Assembly: GCA_026993525.1 (NCBI GenBank)
Contig: JALWSS010000168.1
Span: forward strand, 1 to 43,975
DNA: 43,975 bases
Source: Saprospiraceae bacterium
GTDB lineage: Bacteria; Bacteroidota; Bacteroidia; Chitinophagales; Saprospiraceae
Direction: 5' to 3'
The notes under the pieces are model-generated. The model was not told the origin of the DNA. It made no database searches and saw nothing but the letters and a program-made list of their open reading frames with translations. Positions 25,021 to 34,128 of the stretch are shown here, piece by piece (positions within the stretch are counted from its first letter, which is position 1; each line of letters begins with the position of its first letter). A program made the position numbers and the translations under genes.

Positions 25021-26529
25021 TTATTTTCCGAAGTAAGATCTAAAGCGTTGTACAGCATTCTCTACCAGGCTGTTGATGTCCGGGGATAGGCGTAAATACA
25101 GAACAGCCCCACCGTACAATGCAAGGTAGGCCCCGGATTTTAAAGCCATGTCTATCAGGACCCAGCCGGTAGGGCCATCCAGCAATGATATTGGTATGCC
25201 GAATAATGCGGCAAAAAGAACCGAATAAAATGTAGCCGGTGTAAAAGGGTTCATTTTCAACTTCCAATAGAGGAGCAGGCATTTGGCCGCATTGAACAAC
25301 ACCAGCGACAATAAAACAGCCAGTGCCGCACCCAGTATCTCAAATTTTGGAATCAATATGAAATTTCCGGCGATATTCACAATGGCGGTAAACAGTATGA
25401 AATAAAAATTCCATCTGAAATATTTTGAAAAACTGATAATGCCGGAATTTACACCTGTCACCATGTCCACTACCCGGCCAATGCCCAGAATCAATATCAC
25501 CATTTTTCCGGCCTCGTAAAGTTCGCCATTGGGCATGATGTGAAACAACTCATCTATTGAAACCCATACAGCCAACAGCAGTCCCATACCTATGATCAAC
25601 TGGTTGAGAGAGGTTTTTTGATAAATATCCTGCACCTCTTCCCAATTTCCTTCTTTGATTTTTTCGGCAAGAAGGGGCGCTGCAATTTTGGCTATGGCTT
25701 TTCTCGGAACATCAATCACATTGCTGATCAGATAAGCAATGTAGAACACTCCGCTGTTGGTCAATGTGGACATCGTTCCGACCATGAAAATGCTGATGAA
25801 TTCTGAGGAAAGGCGGCTCCCCATGCTTCCGAGAAAACCATAGAGACTGAAGCTGGCCATCTCTTTGAGCAAAGGTCTTTTCAGAAATGAAAAATCGGGT
25901 TTGAAGTGAAGTTGCCCCAAATGACGCACGTACAGCATGTTGCTGAGCGTGATCAAGGCATGCACCAGCAACATGCCCCAAAAAACCTGCTCAAAGCTGA
26001 TAAGGCCAAAATAATAGGCCAGCGCCAGAACAGGCAGACCTACCTTCGGATAAAATTCATTGAATATGGAAGGCACCACGATCCTGTGAAAATTATAGGA
26101 ATACATGGTAAACAAGTTGCCGTAGGCGATTAAAAAAGTAAATGGGAGAATATAGGGTACATATTGCAGGTATAATTCCGCCTCCTCTTTTTTTGAGAAG
26201 AAATGAAGTATTTCATCCCGGAAAAACAACCACCCAATGGACAACAAGGTGAAGCCGGCCGCCACAATCATCATGATCAGAGCCAGGTAACCGTTGTGCT
26301 TTCGCTTTTCGTCTTTGAAATGCGGAAAAAACCTGATAATACCTTCTGAACTTCCCAGAAAAACGAACACGCCGAGCATGGCTGCCGTTTCCCTGATCCA
26401 GGACAGCACACCAATTTCGCTCCGTTCCAGAAAGGCCGGGTAAATAAACAGCACATTGAGCATCCCGATGACCACTCCGGCATAGGTGACGATGCTCTGT
26501 TTGATTCCCTGGCGTTTGATGATGCCCAT
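25021..26529 (-). CDS. Polysaccharide flippase (Wzx/MviN-like, MOP superfamily)
   Basis: The ATG at 26529 gives a 502-residue protein beginning MGIIKRQGIKQSIVTY, the standard entry into the first helix of Bacteroidota oligosaccharide flippases; an upstream in-frame Met at 26595 adds only polar residues. About 12-14 hydrophobic segments span the rest, with the Asp/Arg placed as in MOP superfamily transporters. It would flip lipid-linked oligosaccharide to the periplasm. It is divergent from the T9SS cargo gene and near sulfotransferase and glycosyltransferase genes, consistent with a surface glycan locus. No polymerase (Wzy) gene is seen in the window. Confidence 0.9.
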   Translation of the reverse strand: MGIIKRQGIKQSIVTYAGVVIGMLNVLFIYPAFLERSEIGVLSWIRETAAMLGVFVFLGSSEGIIRFFPHFKDEKRKHNGYLALIMMIVAAGFTLLSIGWLFFRDEILHFFSKKEEAELYLQYVPYILPFTFLIAYGNLFTMYSYNFHRIVVPSIFNEFYPKVGLPVLALAYYFGLISFEQVFWGMLLVHALITLSNMLYVRHLGQLHFKPDFSFLKRPLLKEMASFSLYGFLGSMGSRLSSEFISIFMVGTMSTLTNSGVFYIAYLISNVIDVPRKAIAKIAAPLLAEKIKEGNWEEVQDIYQKTSLNQLIIGMGLLLAVWVSIDELFHIMPNGELYEAGKMVILILGIGRVVDMVTGVNSGIISFSKYFRWNFYFILFTAIVNIAGNFILIPKFEILGAALAVLLSLVLFNAAKCLLLYWKLKMNPFTPATFYSVLFAALFGIPISLLDGPTGWVLIDMALKSGAYLALYGGAVLYLRLSPDINSLVENAVQRFRSYFGK

Positions 26530-26637
26530 GTTCTGGCAGTTGTGTTGGCTGTGCTTAACGTGAGAAACCGGATGAGGTTCCCTGAGGGTTTTCATTGGGA
26601 CCGGCAGGTGTAAAAACGCGACAAAAGTGAAGAATCA

Positions 26638-26670
26638 TTGTGAGAGTATAAAAAACATGAATTATCTTTG
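26638..26670 (+). promoter_or_regulatory. Promoter (TTG-N22-TATCTTTG) of the T9SS cargo gene
   Basis: TTG at 26638-26640 and TATCTTTG at 26663-26670 with a 22-base spacer, slightly long. Predicted start near 26677, about 25 bases before the ATG. Confidence 0.7.
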
Positions 26671-26701
26671 GTTCATTCATTCAACGCTCAACCTCTGCTA
26701 A

Positions 26702-29700
26702 ATGAAACCCAAAGTACTCCCCCTCGCCCTTTTGTGCCTGGTCTTTTTTCTCGTCAATGGCCTTTCTGCCCAGGTGATCCAAAATCCAGCCGGTGGTTCC
26801 CGGAACCCGGAGTGTGGCACTGACCTGCTCAGGAATTACCTGACTTATGCAGAGCCACAACTTCTACATCGGCAACGGCAACTGGACCAGTCGGCCAGTG
26901 AATTTTTCCGTTCCGGTGGCAGCCAGCGGTCTTTTTCGGCAACCATAACACTGCCCGTGGTGGTTCATATCATCCACCAGGGGCCGGTCGGCAACATTTC
27001 TGATGCCGAGGTTCTTCAAGGCATACAAAACCTCAACGACGCCTTCGCCAACATTGGGTTCTACGATCAGAACACTGGTGTTAACACGCAAATCCAGTTT
27101 TGCCTCGCCAGAAGAAGACCTGAAGGGAGCCCCACCACGGGAATCAATCGTGTAGAGTCTCCATTGACAAACCTCGTTGATTTCTCACAAGATCTTCAAT
27201 TGAAGGACCTGATCCGGTGGGATCCGCTTCATTACATCAACATCTGGCTCGTCAACAGCATAATGGGCGGGGTCATCGCCGGTTACGCCACCCTGCCTTC
27301 CTCACACGGACAAGCAGAAGACGGCATCGTAATGCTGGGCCCCATCGTGTCCGACCTTGGGGGTGGCCACAGCACCATGGTACACGAAATGGGGCACTAC
27401 CTTGGCTTGTATCACACCTTCCAGAATGGCTGTCAAAACAACGATTGTCTGCTCGATGGAGACCAGGTTTGCGACACACCCCCTGACAATTCCACCGTTC
27501 CCCCCGGCGACTGTTCGGCCATTGTCAACTCCTGTACAACGGATGCCCAGTCAGGCTTCAGCACCGATCAAAACGATCTCAACTGGAACTACCTCGATTA
27601 CGGCAACCACTCCTGCCGAAGCGGCTTCACCCAGGGCCAGAGCGACCGGATGAATTATTTCATCGAAAATGTGCGCCAGAGTTTATTGGAGTCGCAAGCC
27701 TGCCAGGACCCTTGCCTGTCCGCAATCAATGCGGGATTGAACACAGGGGCCACAACGGTCCTTGCCGGCACTAACGTCTCCTTTTCCAATCAAACCACAG
27801 GGGCAACGAGCTACCAGTGGTTCGTCAACGGAACCCTGATTTCTACCTCGTTCAGCACAAGCTACTTTTTTGACACACCCGGCATTTATACGGTCTTGTT
27901 ACAGGCCTTCAACAATGACCCCAACTGCAGCGACGAAGACTCTCTGATAATCACTGTCAACTGCAACACCCAGGCACTTTTCAATTCCGGCAACTTGTAC
28001 CCCAAACCCGGGGAAACCGTTGCGTTTACCAATGCCAGTTCCAACGCCACTTCCTTCCAATGGTCAGTAAACGACACCCCGATTTCCAACGACCAGGATT
28101 TCTCTTATACCTTCAACCAACCCGGCGACTATACCATCTGCCTCGAAGCTGAAGGAGAGTACTGCCCGGACCAGTTTTGCCAGTTGGTGTTTGTGAGTGA
28201 GGGGGTAGTAAATGATAGCTGCGAAAGTGGTTTTGTGATGATTATCGGAGAGGAGCAAACTAGTGAAGAAATATTGACCTTAATTCCAACACCTGAAGGC
28301 AACCTTTTATTAGGTGGGTCTACAGGTTCTAATGCCTTATTAAGTTATGTTACAGTGGATGGGGATCTAATTTGGGAAAAGAAATTCAAAATGACAAGTG
28401 GATATGATTTTATTGCACTTTTGAAAATTGATTCAGACGGGAACCTGATTATTAACGGAAGAAATGCCTTTAACTCGTCAGGCGCGAACTTTTTTATAAA
28501 GTATGACTACATTAATCAGGCATCAATTTGGTCAAACAAATACACTATTCCTTCATATTCCCGATTTCAACAAATCATAGAAAACCCATCATCTGGCAAC
28601 TATATATTCCTTGGAATGGCCGACCATGGGCTTTCATCATTAAACAATGCTATTGCTGAATATGATAAAAATAATGGTAACCTTAACTGGATCAAGACCT
28701 ATGACTCAGGTGGGATAACTGATGTTTGGAATTATGGCCAAATTGTCCAAAACACCTTGTATGCTGTAGGTGTAGAAAGGTATGGAGGCCTCGATAGGCT
28801 AAAGGCCTCTTATTCAAAGCTTGATTTAAATGGAAATCTGATAAGCACTAAAATACATTTAAAATCACCTACTGAAGATAGTAGATTATACGGTACGAGA
28901 ATTTTCATTAGAAATGACACTTCGTATGTATTAGCGAGAGGTAGCTTGACCAGTAGTAACCTCCAGTATTCAACTGCACAATTTTATGCATCTGATCTAA
29001 ACGGCAACATTTTTTACGCTTATAATTACGACATTCCGATTGGATCGAGTGAACATACAACAAGGATGATAGAATTGCCAGATGGTTTTGCAATAATGGG
29101 CAGGTTTTACAACGACAACACCTCGGACTATGACTGCTATATCTCCAGGATTAACAAATCCGGAGAGATAATTTGGGCTAAGAGAATATCTACTCCTAAT
29201 GATGACCTTCATAAAAATCTGGTCTATTACGATGGCTTTATTTATTTTGTTGCCATGACCCGACAAACAGCTTCATCCAATTATGATGTCCTTTTTGGAA
29301 AAATAGACCTTGATGGCAATATTGGATATGAAAACTGCCCTTATGTTTCGGATTTAACAATATATAGGAGTGAACTAATTAATCCATATTCTGCTTTTCA
29401 TAATTTGAGTGAGGTACAGATAACTACAAATACTAATAATTCAACGACTACGTTTCAGGAATCAGCTCTTTACAGAGAAATGATTCCTGATTGCTCTTGC
29501 GATATTGATCAATATTGCCCCAATGGAGCCCCTCTCCACAAGGTGCCGGATGCCGTAATCTCTCAGGCCAACTATTCATGCGCTGTTGACAGCCTGGAGT
29601 TGTCATTTCAGCTATGCAACATGGACAGTTTCCCCATTCCGGCAGGTACACCTGTCAGCATTTATAACGGCAACCCAACGCTTACTCCTGCAGGAATAAT

Positions 29701-31483
29701 CGGCCAGATTCAGACGGCAACACCTGTGCTGCCCAACGAATGCATTTACCTTCAGGTAACCATTCCATCTTTCGGGGCAGGAGTTGTTTACATTGTCGCA
29801 AACGACGATGGCAGCATCACTCCTCCATTCAACCTGGATGGAGACTTCCCTTCCACTGACTTGCTTGAGTGCGATTATACCAACAACATGGGCAGTGTGA
29901 GCATTGATTATACCCCCCCGACGCTGAATTTGCAGGATCAAATTGCGACCTGTGATTTTCAGCCGGCAACATTTGATGCAGGAGGAGGATTCGCAGAATA
30001 TACCTGGCAGGATGGCAGCCACGAACAGGCCTACACCGCCTGGCAACCCGGCACTTATTGGGTCACCGTCAGGGATTCCTGCGGCGGTATCCAATCCGAT
30101 ACGGTTCAATTCATTTTTGCTCCGGCCACCCAACTGGAAATTGGGATTGATTCCATTGAAATCTGCCTGGGAGATTCCGTGGACATCAGCCTTTCGGGCT
30201 TTGACGCTTACCAGTGGACGCCGGGGATTTTTCTTTCCTGCGACACTTGTTCGACGGTGACCCTCTTTCCTGACAGCAGCATGTGTTACTATGTGGTTGC
30301 CAACACGGAAGACGGCTGCTATAGCATTGACACCCTGTGTGTGGTAATTAAATCAGACACTGCAGAAAACGAACAATACCAATTGCTGTGCCCCGGAGAT
30401 TCGGTTTCCTTTAACGGGGAGTGGATAACTGAAGCCGGAACCTATGAATTTGTAACCTCCAACGGAAATTGCTTCATCTTAAACAGGTTGGTCGTTGAAC
30501 TCAGCGAAGTTCCTGAGCTGAGTTTTACCACGTCAAGTCCATGCCCCGACGAACAAAACGGCATGATCACAGCCGTGGCCAGTGGAGGTGTGGCGCCCTA
30601 CATTTATCAGTGGCCCGGCATGCAGGGCCCGGTCATCGGCAACATTGGAAGTGGCTATTATTCAGTCACTGTAACGGATGCCCAGGGATGCATTGCTGTG
30701 GACAGCGTGTTGCTGGAGAACTTGCCAGAACCCCAGATTGAATTTTCCGTATCTGCTCCGTTGTGTCAAAACGACTCAAATGGTATTCTTGAAATTCTCG
30801 ACCCCGTTACAGGGTTCCTCTTCGGGCTAACGCCCCAAACGCTTGGAAACAACCATGTTTTTGGAAACCTGCCTGCCGGTACAAGGACCCTCTTTTTCCG
30901 GGACACTGCTGGCTGTACCTGGGACACCGCATTCCTGGTACCTGAAGCTGTACCGTTTTGGATAGAATTGCCTCCGGACACCACCATCTTTTGCGGTGAT
31001 TCCATCACTCTTCAGGCAAATTCATCTTCACCGGTATCCATTTACACCTGGGCGCCGGCAACCGGCCTTAGTTGCAGCAATTGTCCGGAACCTGTTGCCG
31101 GCAATTCACAATCGCAAACCTATACCTTGACAGCAATAAGTGCCGACGGATGTGTGGCTATTGACAGCATGCGCCTTGAAATTGACGATGAGGGTAGAAT
31201 TTACATCCCCAATGCTTTCACGCCAAATGGTGACGGGATCAACGACATCTTTTACATCTTTGGCGACAACATAGACAAGGTGCTGGTTTTCAGGGTGTTT
31301 GACAGGTGGGGAGGCATGGTTCACGAGAAAGAAAACTTTCCCGCAAATGACCCCGCATTCGGCTGGGATGGCAAACACAAGGGAAAAGCTGCCAACATAG
31401 ATGTGTACGCCTGGTACGCCAGATTGCAACTATGCAACGGTTCTGTCGTTTTCAAAAAAGGTGATGTTACTTTGCTCCGGTAG
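26702..31483 (+). CDS. T9SS type-B exported metalloprotease-like multidomain protein
   Basis: The 1593-residue protein has a signal peptide (1-24) and a pappalysin (M43)-like protease domain (about 75-335) with HEMGHYLGLYH at 228-238 supplying three zinc histidines. Two PKD-like domains (about 338-498) follow, then a 420-residue beta-rich segment (about 505-925) with repeated D-x-D/N-G-N motifs as in propeller repeats, Ig/SprB-like repeats (about 930-1490) and a type-B C-terminal sorting domain from about 1500 (IPNAFTPNGDGINDIF). The Met-turn expected in metzincins reads NYLDYG (L298). The central segment is much more AT-rich than its flanks. It is probably exported and attached to the surface; activity unproven. 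Confidence 0.9.
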   Translation: MKPKVLPLALLCLVFFLVNGLSAQVIQNPAGGSRNPECGTDLLRNYLTYAEPQLLHRQRQLDQSASEFFRSGGSQRSFSATITLPVVVHIIHQGPVGNISDAEVLQGIQNLNDAFANIGFYDQNTGVNTQIQFCLARRRPEGSPTTGINRVESPLTNLVDFSQDLQLKDLIRWDPLHYINIWLVNSIMGGVIAGYATLPSSHGQAEDGIVMLGPIVSDLGGGHSTMVHEMGHYLGLYHTFQNGCQNNDCLLDGDQVCDTPPDNSTVPPGDCSAIVNSCTTDAQSGFSTDQNDLNWNYLDYGNHSCRSGFTQGQSDRMNYFIENVRQSLLESQACQDPCLSAINAGLNTGATTVLAGTNVSFSNQTTGATSYQWFVNGTLISTSFSTSYFFDTPGIYTVLLQAFNNDPNCSDEDSLIITVNCNTQALFNSGNLYPKPGETVAFTNASSNATSFQWSVNDTPISNDQDFSYTFNQPGDYTICLEAEGEYCPDQFCQLVFVSEGVVNDSCESGFVMIIGEEQTSEEILTLIPTPEGNLLLGGSTGSNALLSYVTVDGDLIWEKKFKMTSGYDFIALLKIDSDGNLIINGRNAFNSSGANFFIKYDYINQASIWSNKYTIPSYSRFQQIIENPSSGNYIFLGMADHGLSSLNNAIAEYDKNNGNLNWIKTYDSGGITDVWNYGQIVQNTLYAVGVERYGGLDRLKASYSKLDLNGNLISTKIHLKSPTEDSRLYGTRIFIRNDTSYVLARGSLTSSNLQYSTAQFYASDLNGNIFYAYNYDIPIGSSEHTTRMIELPDGFAIMGRFYNDNTSDYDCYISRINKSGEIIWAKRISTPNDDLHKNLVYYDGFIYFVAMTRQTASSNYDVLFGKIDLDGNIGYENCPYVSDLTIYRSELINPYSAFHNLSEVQITTNTNNSTTTFQESALYREMIPDCSCDIDQYCPNGAPLHKVPDAVISQANYSCAVDSLELSFQLCNMDSFPIPAGTPVSIYNGNPTLTPAGIIGQIQTATPVLPNECIYLQVTIPSFGAGVVYIVANDDGSITPPFNLDGDFPSTDLLECDYTNNMGSVSIDYTPPTLNLQDQIATCDFQPATFDAGGGFAEYTWQDGSHEQAYTAWQPGTYWVTVRDSCGGIQSDTVQFIFAPATQLEIGIDSIEICLGDSVDISLSGFDAYQWTPGIFLSCDTCSTVTLFPDSSMCYYVVANTEDGCYSIDTLCVVIKSDTAENEQYQLLCPGDSVSFNGEWITEAGTYEFVTSNGNCFILNRLVVELSEVPELSFTTSSPCPDEQNGMITAVASGGVAPYIYQWPGMQGPVIGNIGSGYYSVTVTDAQGCIAVDSVLLENLPEPQIEFSVSAPLCQNDSNGILEILDPVTGFLFGLTPQTLGNNHVFGNLPAGTRTLFFRDTAGCTWDTAFLVPEAVPFWIELPPDTTIFCGDSITLQANSSSPVSIYTWAPATGLSCSNCPEPVAGNSQSQTYTLTAISADGCVAIDSMRLEIDDEGRIYIPNAFTPNGDGINDIFYIFGDNIDKVLVFRVFDRWGGMVHEKENFPANDPAFGWDGKHKGKAANIDVYAWYARLQLCNGSVVFKKGDVTLLR

Positions 31484-31539
31484 GGACATTCCGACTTCTG
31501 TTTCCATAACTGGCAATTGTAAGTGCATATACAGAAACC

Positions 31540-32379
31540 ATGGATGAAACACAAACAAGCACAACTCCAGGCTATAGAATAAAATTATTTCTGAAAAAGG
31601 CAGGAGTATTTCTGATTGTAAAGGCACTGTATAGCTTTCCGGGAACGCTGTCAGGATTCATAAAATACCACTTCTACAAAAAGAAGCAATTCATCCTGAT
31701 TTTATCTACAATGAGGAGTGGAAGTACTTTGCTTAAGGCTTTACTTTCAAACGCTCCTGATATTGAGCAAATCCCTGAAGCTTTTTTTCAGATAGATAAT
31801 AACAAGTATTTTACATATAACAAGTTCTATAAACTCAGTAGTTCAGACGTTATTGTCTTAAAAGAACCTTCACATTACCCGTCATTCAGAAATTATCCTC
31901 AATTTCCTAATGTTGAATTTAAAACAATCACTCTGGTTAGAAACCCTCTTGACACTATTATTTCCCTTCGAAAAATGAACAAGGAATTAAATACTTTTTT
32001 ATCTGACGAAGAATTATTGAATTATTGGCTTATCACAACTGAAAATTTAATTAACAAAAAGAATAGGGTAAACAACATAACCGTTATTTATGAGAATTTG
32101 ATCGAACGCCCAGTTGAAATAACCAAGGAGTTGTTCAAATTTATTGGTTCTGTCAAAAAGGAAGGCGTTGATACTTACAGTCGACCTGAAAAGTATAAAT
32201 GGGAATGGAAAAAAGATGATGGAGGGGACGTAATCAAATCTCTTAGAGTGCAAAAAGTGGAAAAGGATTATTCTAATGAAAAAAGTCTGATAAATCTCAT
32301 TTGTCAGAATCAAAGAGTATTGAACGTTATGAAAGAATTTGGTATTCCACAAGTTTGGAATAAAAGCAAAAATAAATGA
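31540..32379 (+). CDS. Sulfotransferase
   Basis: The 279-residue protein carries the 5'-phosphosulfate loop STMRSGST (56-63) and the 3'-phosphate motif LVRNPLDTIISL (from about 132), the two PAPS-binding motifs of the sulfotransferase superfamily. An N-terminal hydrophobic stretch (about 20-45) may tether it to the membrane. It would transfer sulfate to a carbohydrate or other acceptor. It overlaps the next gene by 4 bases (ATGA). Base composition is very AT-rich (one 60-base line is 25% G+C) against about 52% for most of the window, which suggests recent acquisition. Confidence 0.88.
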   Translation: MDETQTSTTPGYRIKLFLKKAGVFLIVKALYSFPGTLSGFIKYHFYKKKQFILILSTMRSGSTLLKALLSNAPDIEQIPEAFFQIDNNKYFTYNKFYKLSSSDVIVLKEPSHYPSFRNYPQFPNVEFKTITLVRNPLDTIISLRKMNKELNTFLSDEELLNYWLITTENLINKKNRVNNITVIYENLIERPVEITKELFKFIGSVKKEGVDTYSRPEKYKWEWKKDDGGDVIKSLRVQKVEKDYSNEKSLINLICQNQRVLNVMKEFGIPQVWNKSKNK

Positions 32380-33257
32380 AACCACTTTGTTCCGTACTCA
32401 TCAATAATTTTAATAATGGACCTTATATAAAGGATTGCGTTGAGTCTGCCCTCAACCAAACCTATCCAAATGTCGAGGTCATTGTTTACGATGATGGATC
32501 AACGGATGAATCTTTGAGGCATCTTGAGAAGTTCGGCAACAGGATCATCCTTTTGGCTGCTAAAGAGAATTACGGAAAATCGAGCAACTTCAATCAGATG
32601 AATGCCATTAACAAGGCTTTTGAAGTATCCAAAGGTGAATATATTTTCTTGTTGGATGGCGATGATAAGTTTGCAGAATCCAAAGTTGAAAGAGTGATAG
32701 ATGAATTCGTCAAGCGTTCTGATTGCTGTATGGTTCAGCACAATTTAGGCGAAATAGACACAGATGACAATGCAACTAACAAAATCCAACCAGATCACCT
32801 TTGCATTCGCCCCCTGATGTATGGTTTGAGCTACCGGGAGTACATACTCAAATACCATAATCAAATGGTTTTTGCTGCGACAAGCGGTTTGTGCTTTAGG
32901 CGAGATTTTCTCGAGGCAGTGTTACCTTTGAAGGAGGATAGTTATGATATGATTTGGCCAGACGTAAGGTTAACAAGAAAAGCTATTTTCTTTGGGGAAG
33001 TCTATCACATTGATATTGTTTTGGGATATTACAGAAATCATAATCTGAGCTGGAGAAATACAGAAAGGAATCAGCAAAAAGTTGTAAAACAGATGTATGA
33101 CTTCTTCAACAAACTTCCAGAAATGAAAAACCGGAAAGGAATATCTTACAAAAAATATAAGTTAAAGAAATGGATGACCTGGTTTTATTTGACCAGGAGG
33201 CTTGAAATCCTAAGAAACAAACTCATTGGGACAGTGAAAAGCCTCAAAAACCTTTAA
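32376..33257 (+). CDS. Glycosyltransferase family 2
   Basis: The 293-residue protein starts with the GT-A fold typical of family 2: VLINNFNNGPYIKDCVESAL, YDDGSTDES (acidic nucleotide-sugar site at 39-44) and FLLDGDDK (DxD-type metal site near 95). The C-terminal 100 residues are basic and may sit on the membrane. It adds one sugar to a growing glycan; donor and acceptor unknown. It is translationally coupled to the sulfotransferase (ATGA overlap) and shares its AT-rich composition, so the pair probably moved together. Confidence 0.9.
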   Translation: MKPLCSVLINNFNNGPYIKDCVESALNQTYPNVEVIVYDDGSTDESLRHLEKFGNRIILLAAKENYGKSSNFNQMNAINKAFEVSKGEYIFLLDGDDKFAESKVERVIDEFVKRSDCCMVQHNLGEIDTDDNATNKIQPDHLCIRPLMYGLSYREYILKYHNQMVFAATSGLCFRRDFLEAVLPLKEDSYDMIWPDVRLTRKAIFFGEVYHIDIVLGYYRNHNLSWRNTERNQQKVVKQMYDFFNKLPEMKNRKGISYKKYKLKKWMTWFYLTRRLEILRNKLIGTVKSLKNL

Positions 33258-33275
33258 CTGACTAACCACTCCACC

Positions 33276-34076
33276 ATGAAGACCCTTCTCAAAAAATACC
33301 TTCCATTTACCTGGCGAAAATCTATGGAGCGGATGTTTAAGGGCAGCCGGATGGATGAGGTTGAGCTTGCCTATTATTTGTTGAGAAATGATGCCTGCAA
33401 GACCATGCTGGATGTGGGTGCTCATCACGGTCATTCATTGGAGCCATTTGCAAGGGATGGTTGGCGGGTATTGGCTTTTGAGCCGGATCCGGTCAACAGG
33501 GCTGTCCTGCAAAAATCCTGGGGAAGGAAGGACAATGTCGAAATTCTCCCATTTGCCGTAGGCGAAGAAGACCGGGAAGAGGTGAGCTTTTTTACGAGCG
33601 AAGTTTCTGCAGGCATCAGCAGTGTGTTGTCTTTTCATGAAAGCCATCGGGAAGCCTATAAAGTAAGAATGGTGGCATTGAGGACCGTTTTGAGTGAGCG
33701 GGGCTTGACAGGAGTGGGTTTCCTAAAGACCGATGTAGAAGGTTACGACCTTTTTGCTTTGAAAGGCATGGACTGGCAGGCTTGCCGGCCGGACTGTGTG
33801 GTCAGCGAATTTGATGATTTCAAAACCACAAAGCTGGGATACGGCTTATCCGATATGGTATCGTTCATGGAAGACAGGGGATACGAGGTATTGATTTCGG
33901 AATGGTACCCCATTGAGGAGTATGGCAAAAGTCACAAATGGCGCCGCTTTGTGACGGATCCGGAATTTGTTACAGAGGAACGAACCTGGGGCAACATCAT
34001 TTGCGTACAACCAGGGCTTTGGAACAAGCTGCAAAAGTTGCTGGTTTCAAGAGGCTTCCAGATAGAAACAAATTGA
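33276..34076 (+). CDS. FkbM family methyltransferase
   Basis: The 266-residue protein has the SAM-binding motif MLDVGAHHGHS (about 44-54), an acidic second-strand residue in AFEPDP, and the KTDVEGYDLFALKG motif that defines FkbM-type enzymes, which O-methylate sugars and polyketides. It sits 18 bases after the GT2 gene, so it may methylate a sugar in the same glycan. Base composition is close to the genome norm, unlike the two genes before it. Confidence 0.9.
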   Translation: MKTLLKKYLPFTWRKSMERMFKGSRMDEVELAYYLLRNDACKTMLDVGAHHGHSLEPFARDGWRVLAFEPDPVNRAVLQKSWGRKDNVEILPFAVGEEDREEVSFFTSEVSAGISSVLSFHESHREAYKVRMVALRTVLSERGLTGVGFLKTDVEGYDLFALKGMDWQACRPDCVVSEFDDFKTTKLGYGLSDMVSFMEDRGYEVLISEWYPIEEYGKSHKWRRFVTDPEFVTEERTWGNIICVQPGLWNKLQKLLVSRGFQIETN

Positions 34077-34128
34077 ATATTTGCCGTCAGAAGATCATCT
34101 GATAGCTTTGCCCTAAAGCATTTTCAAA

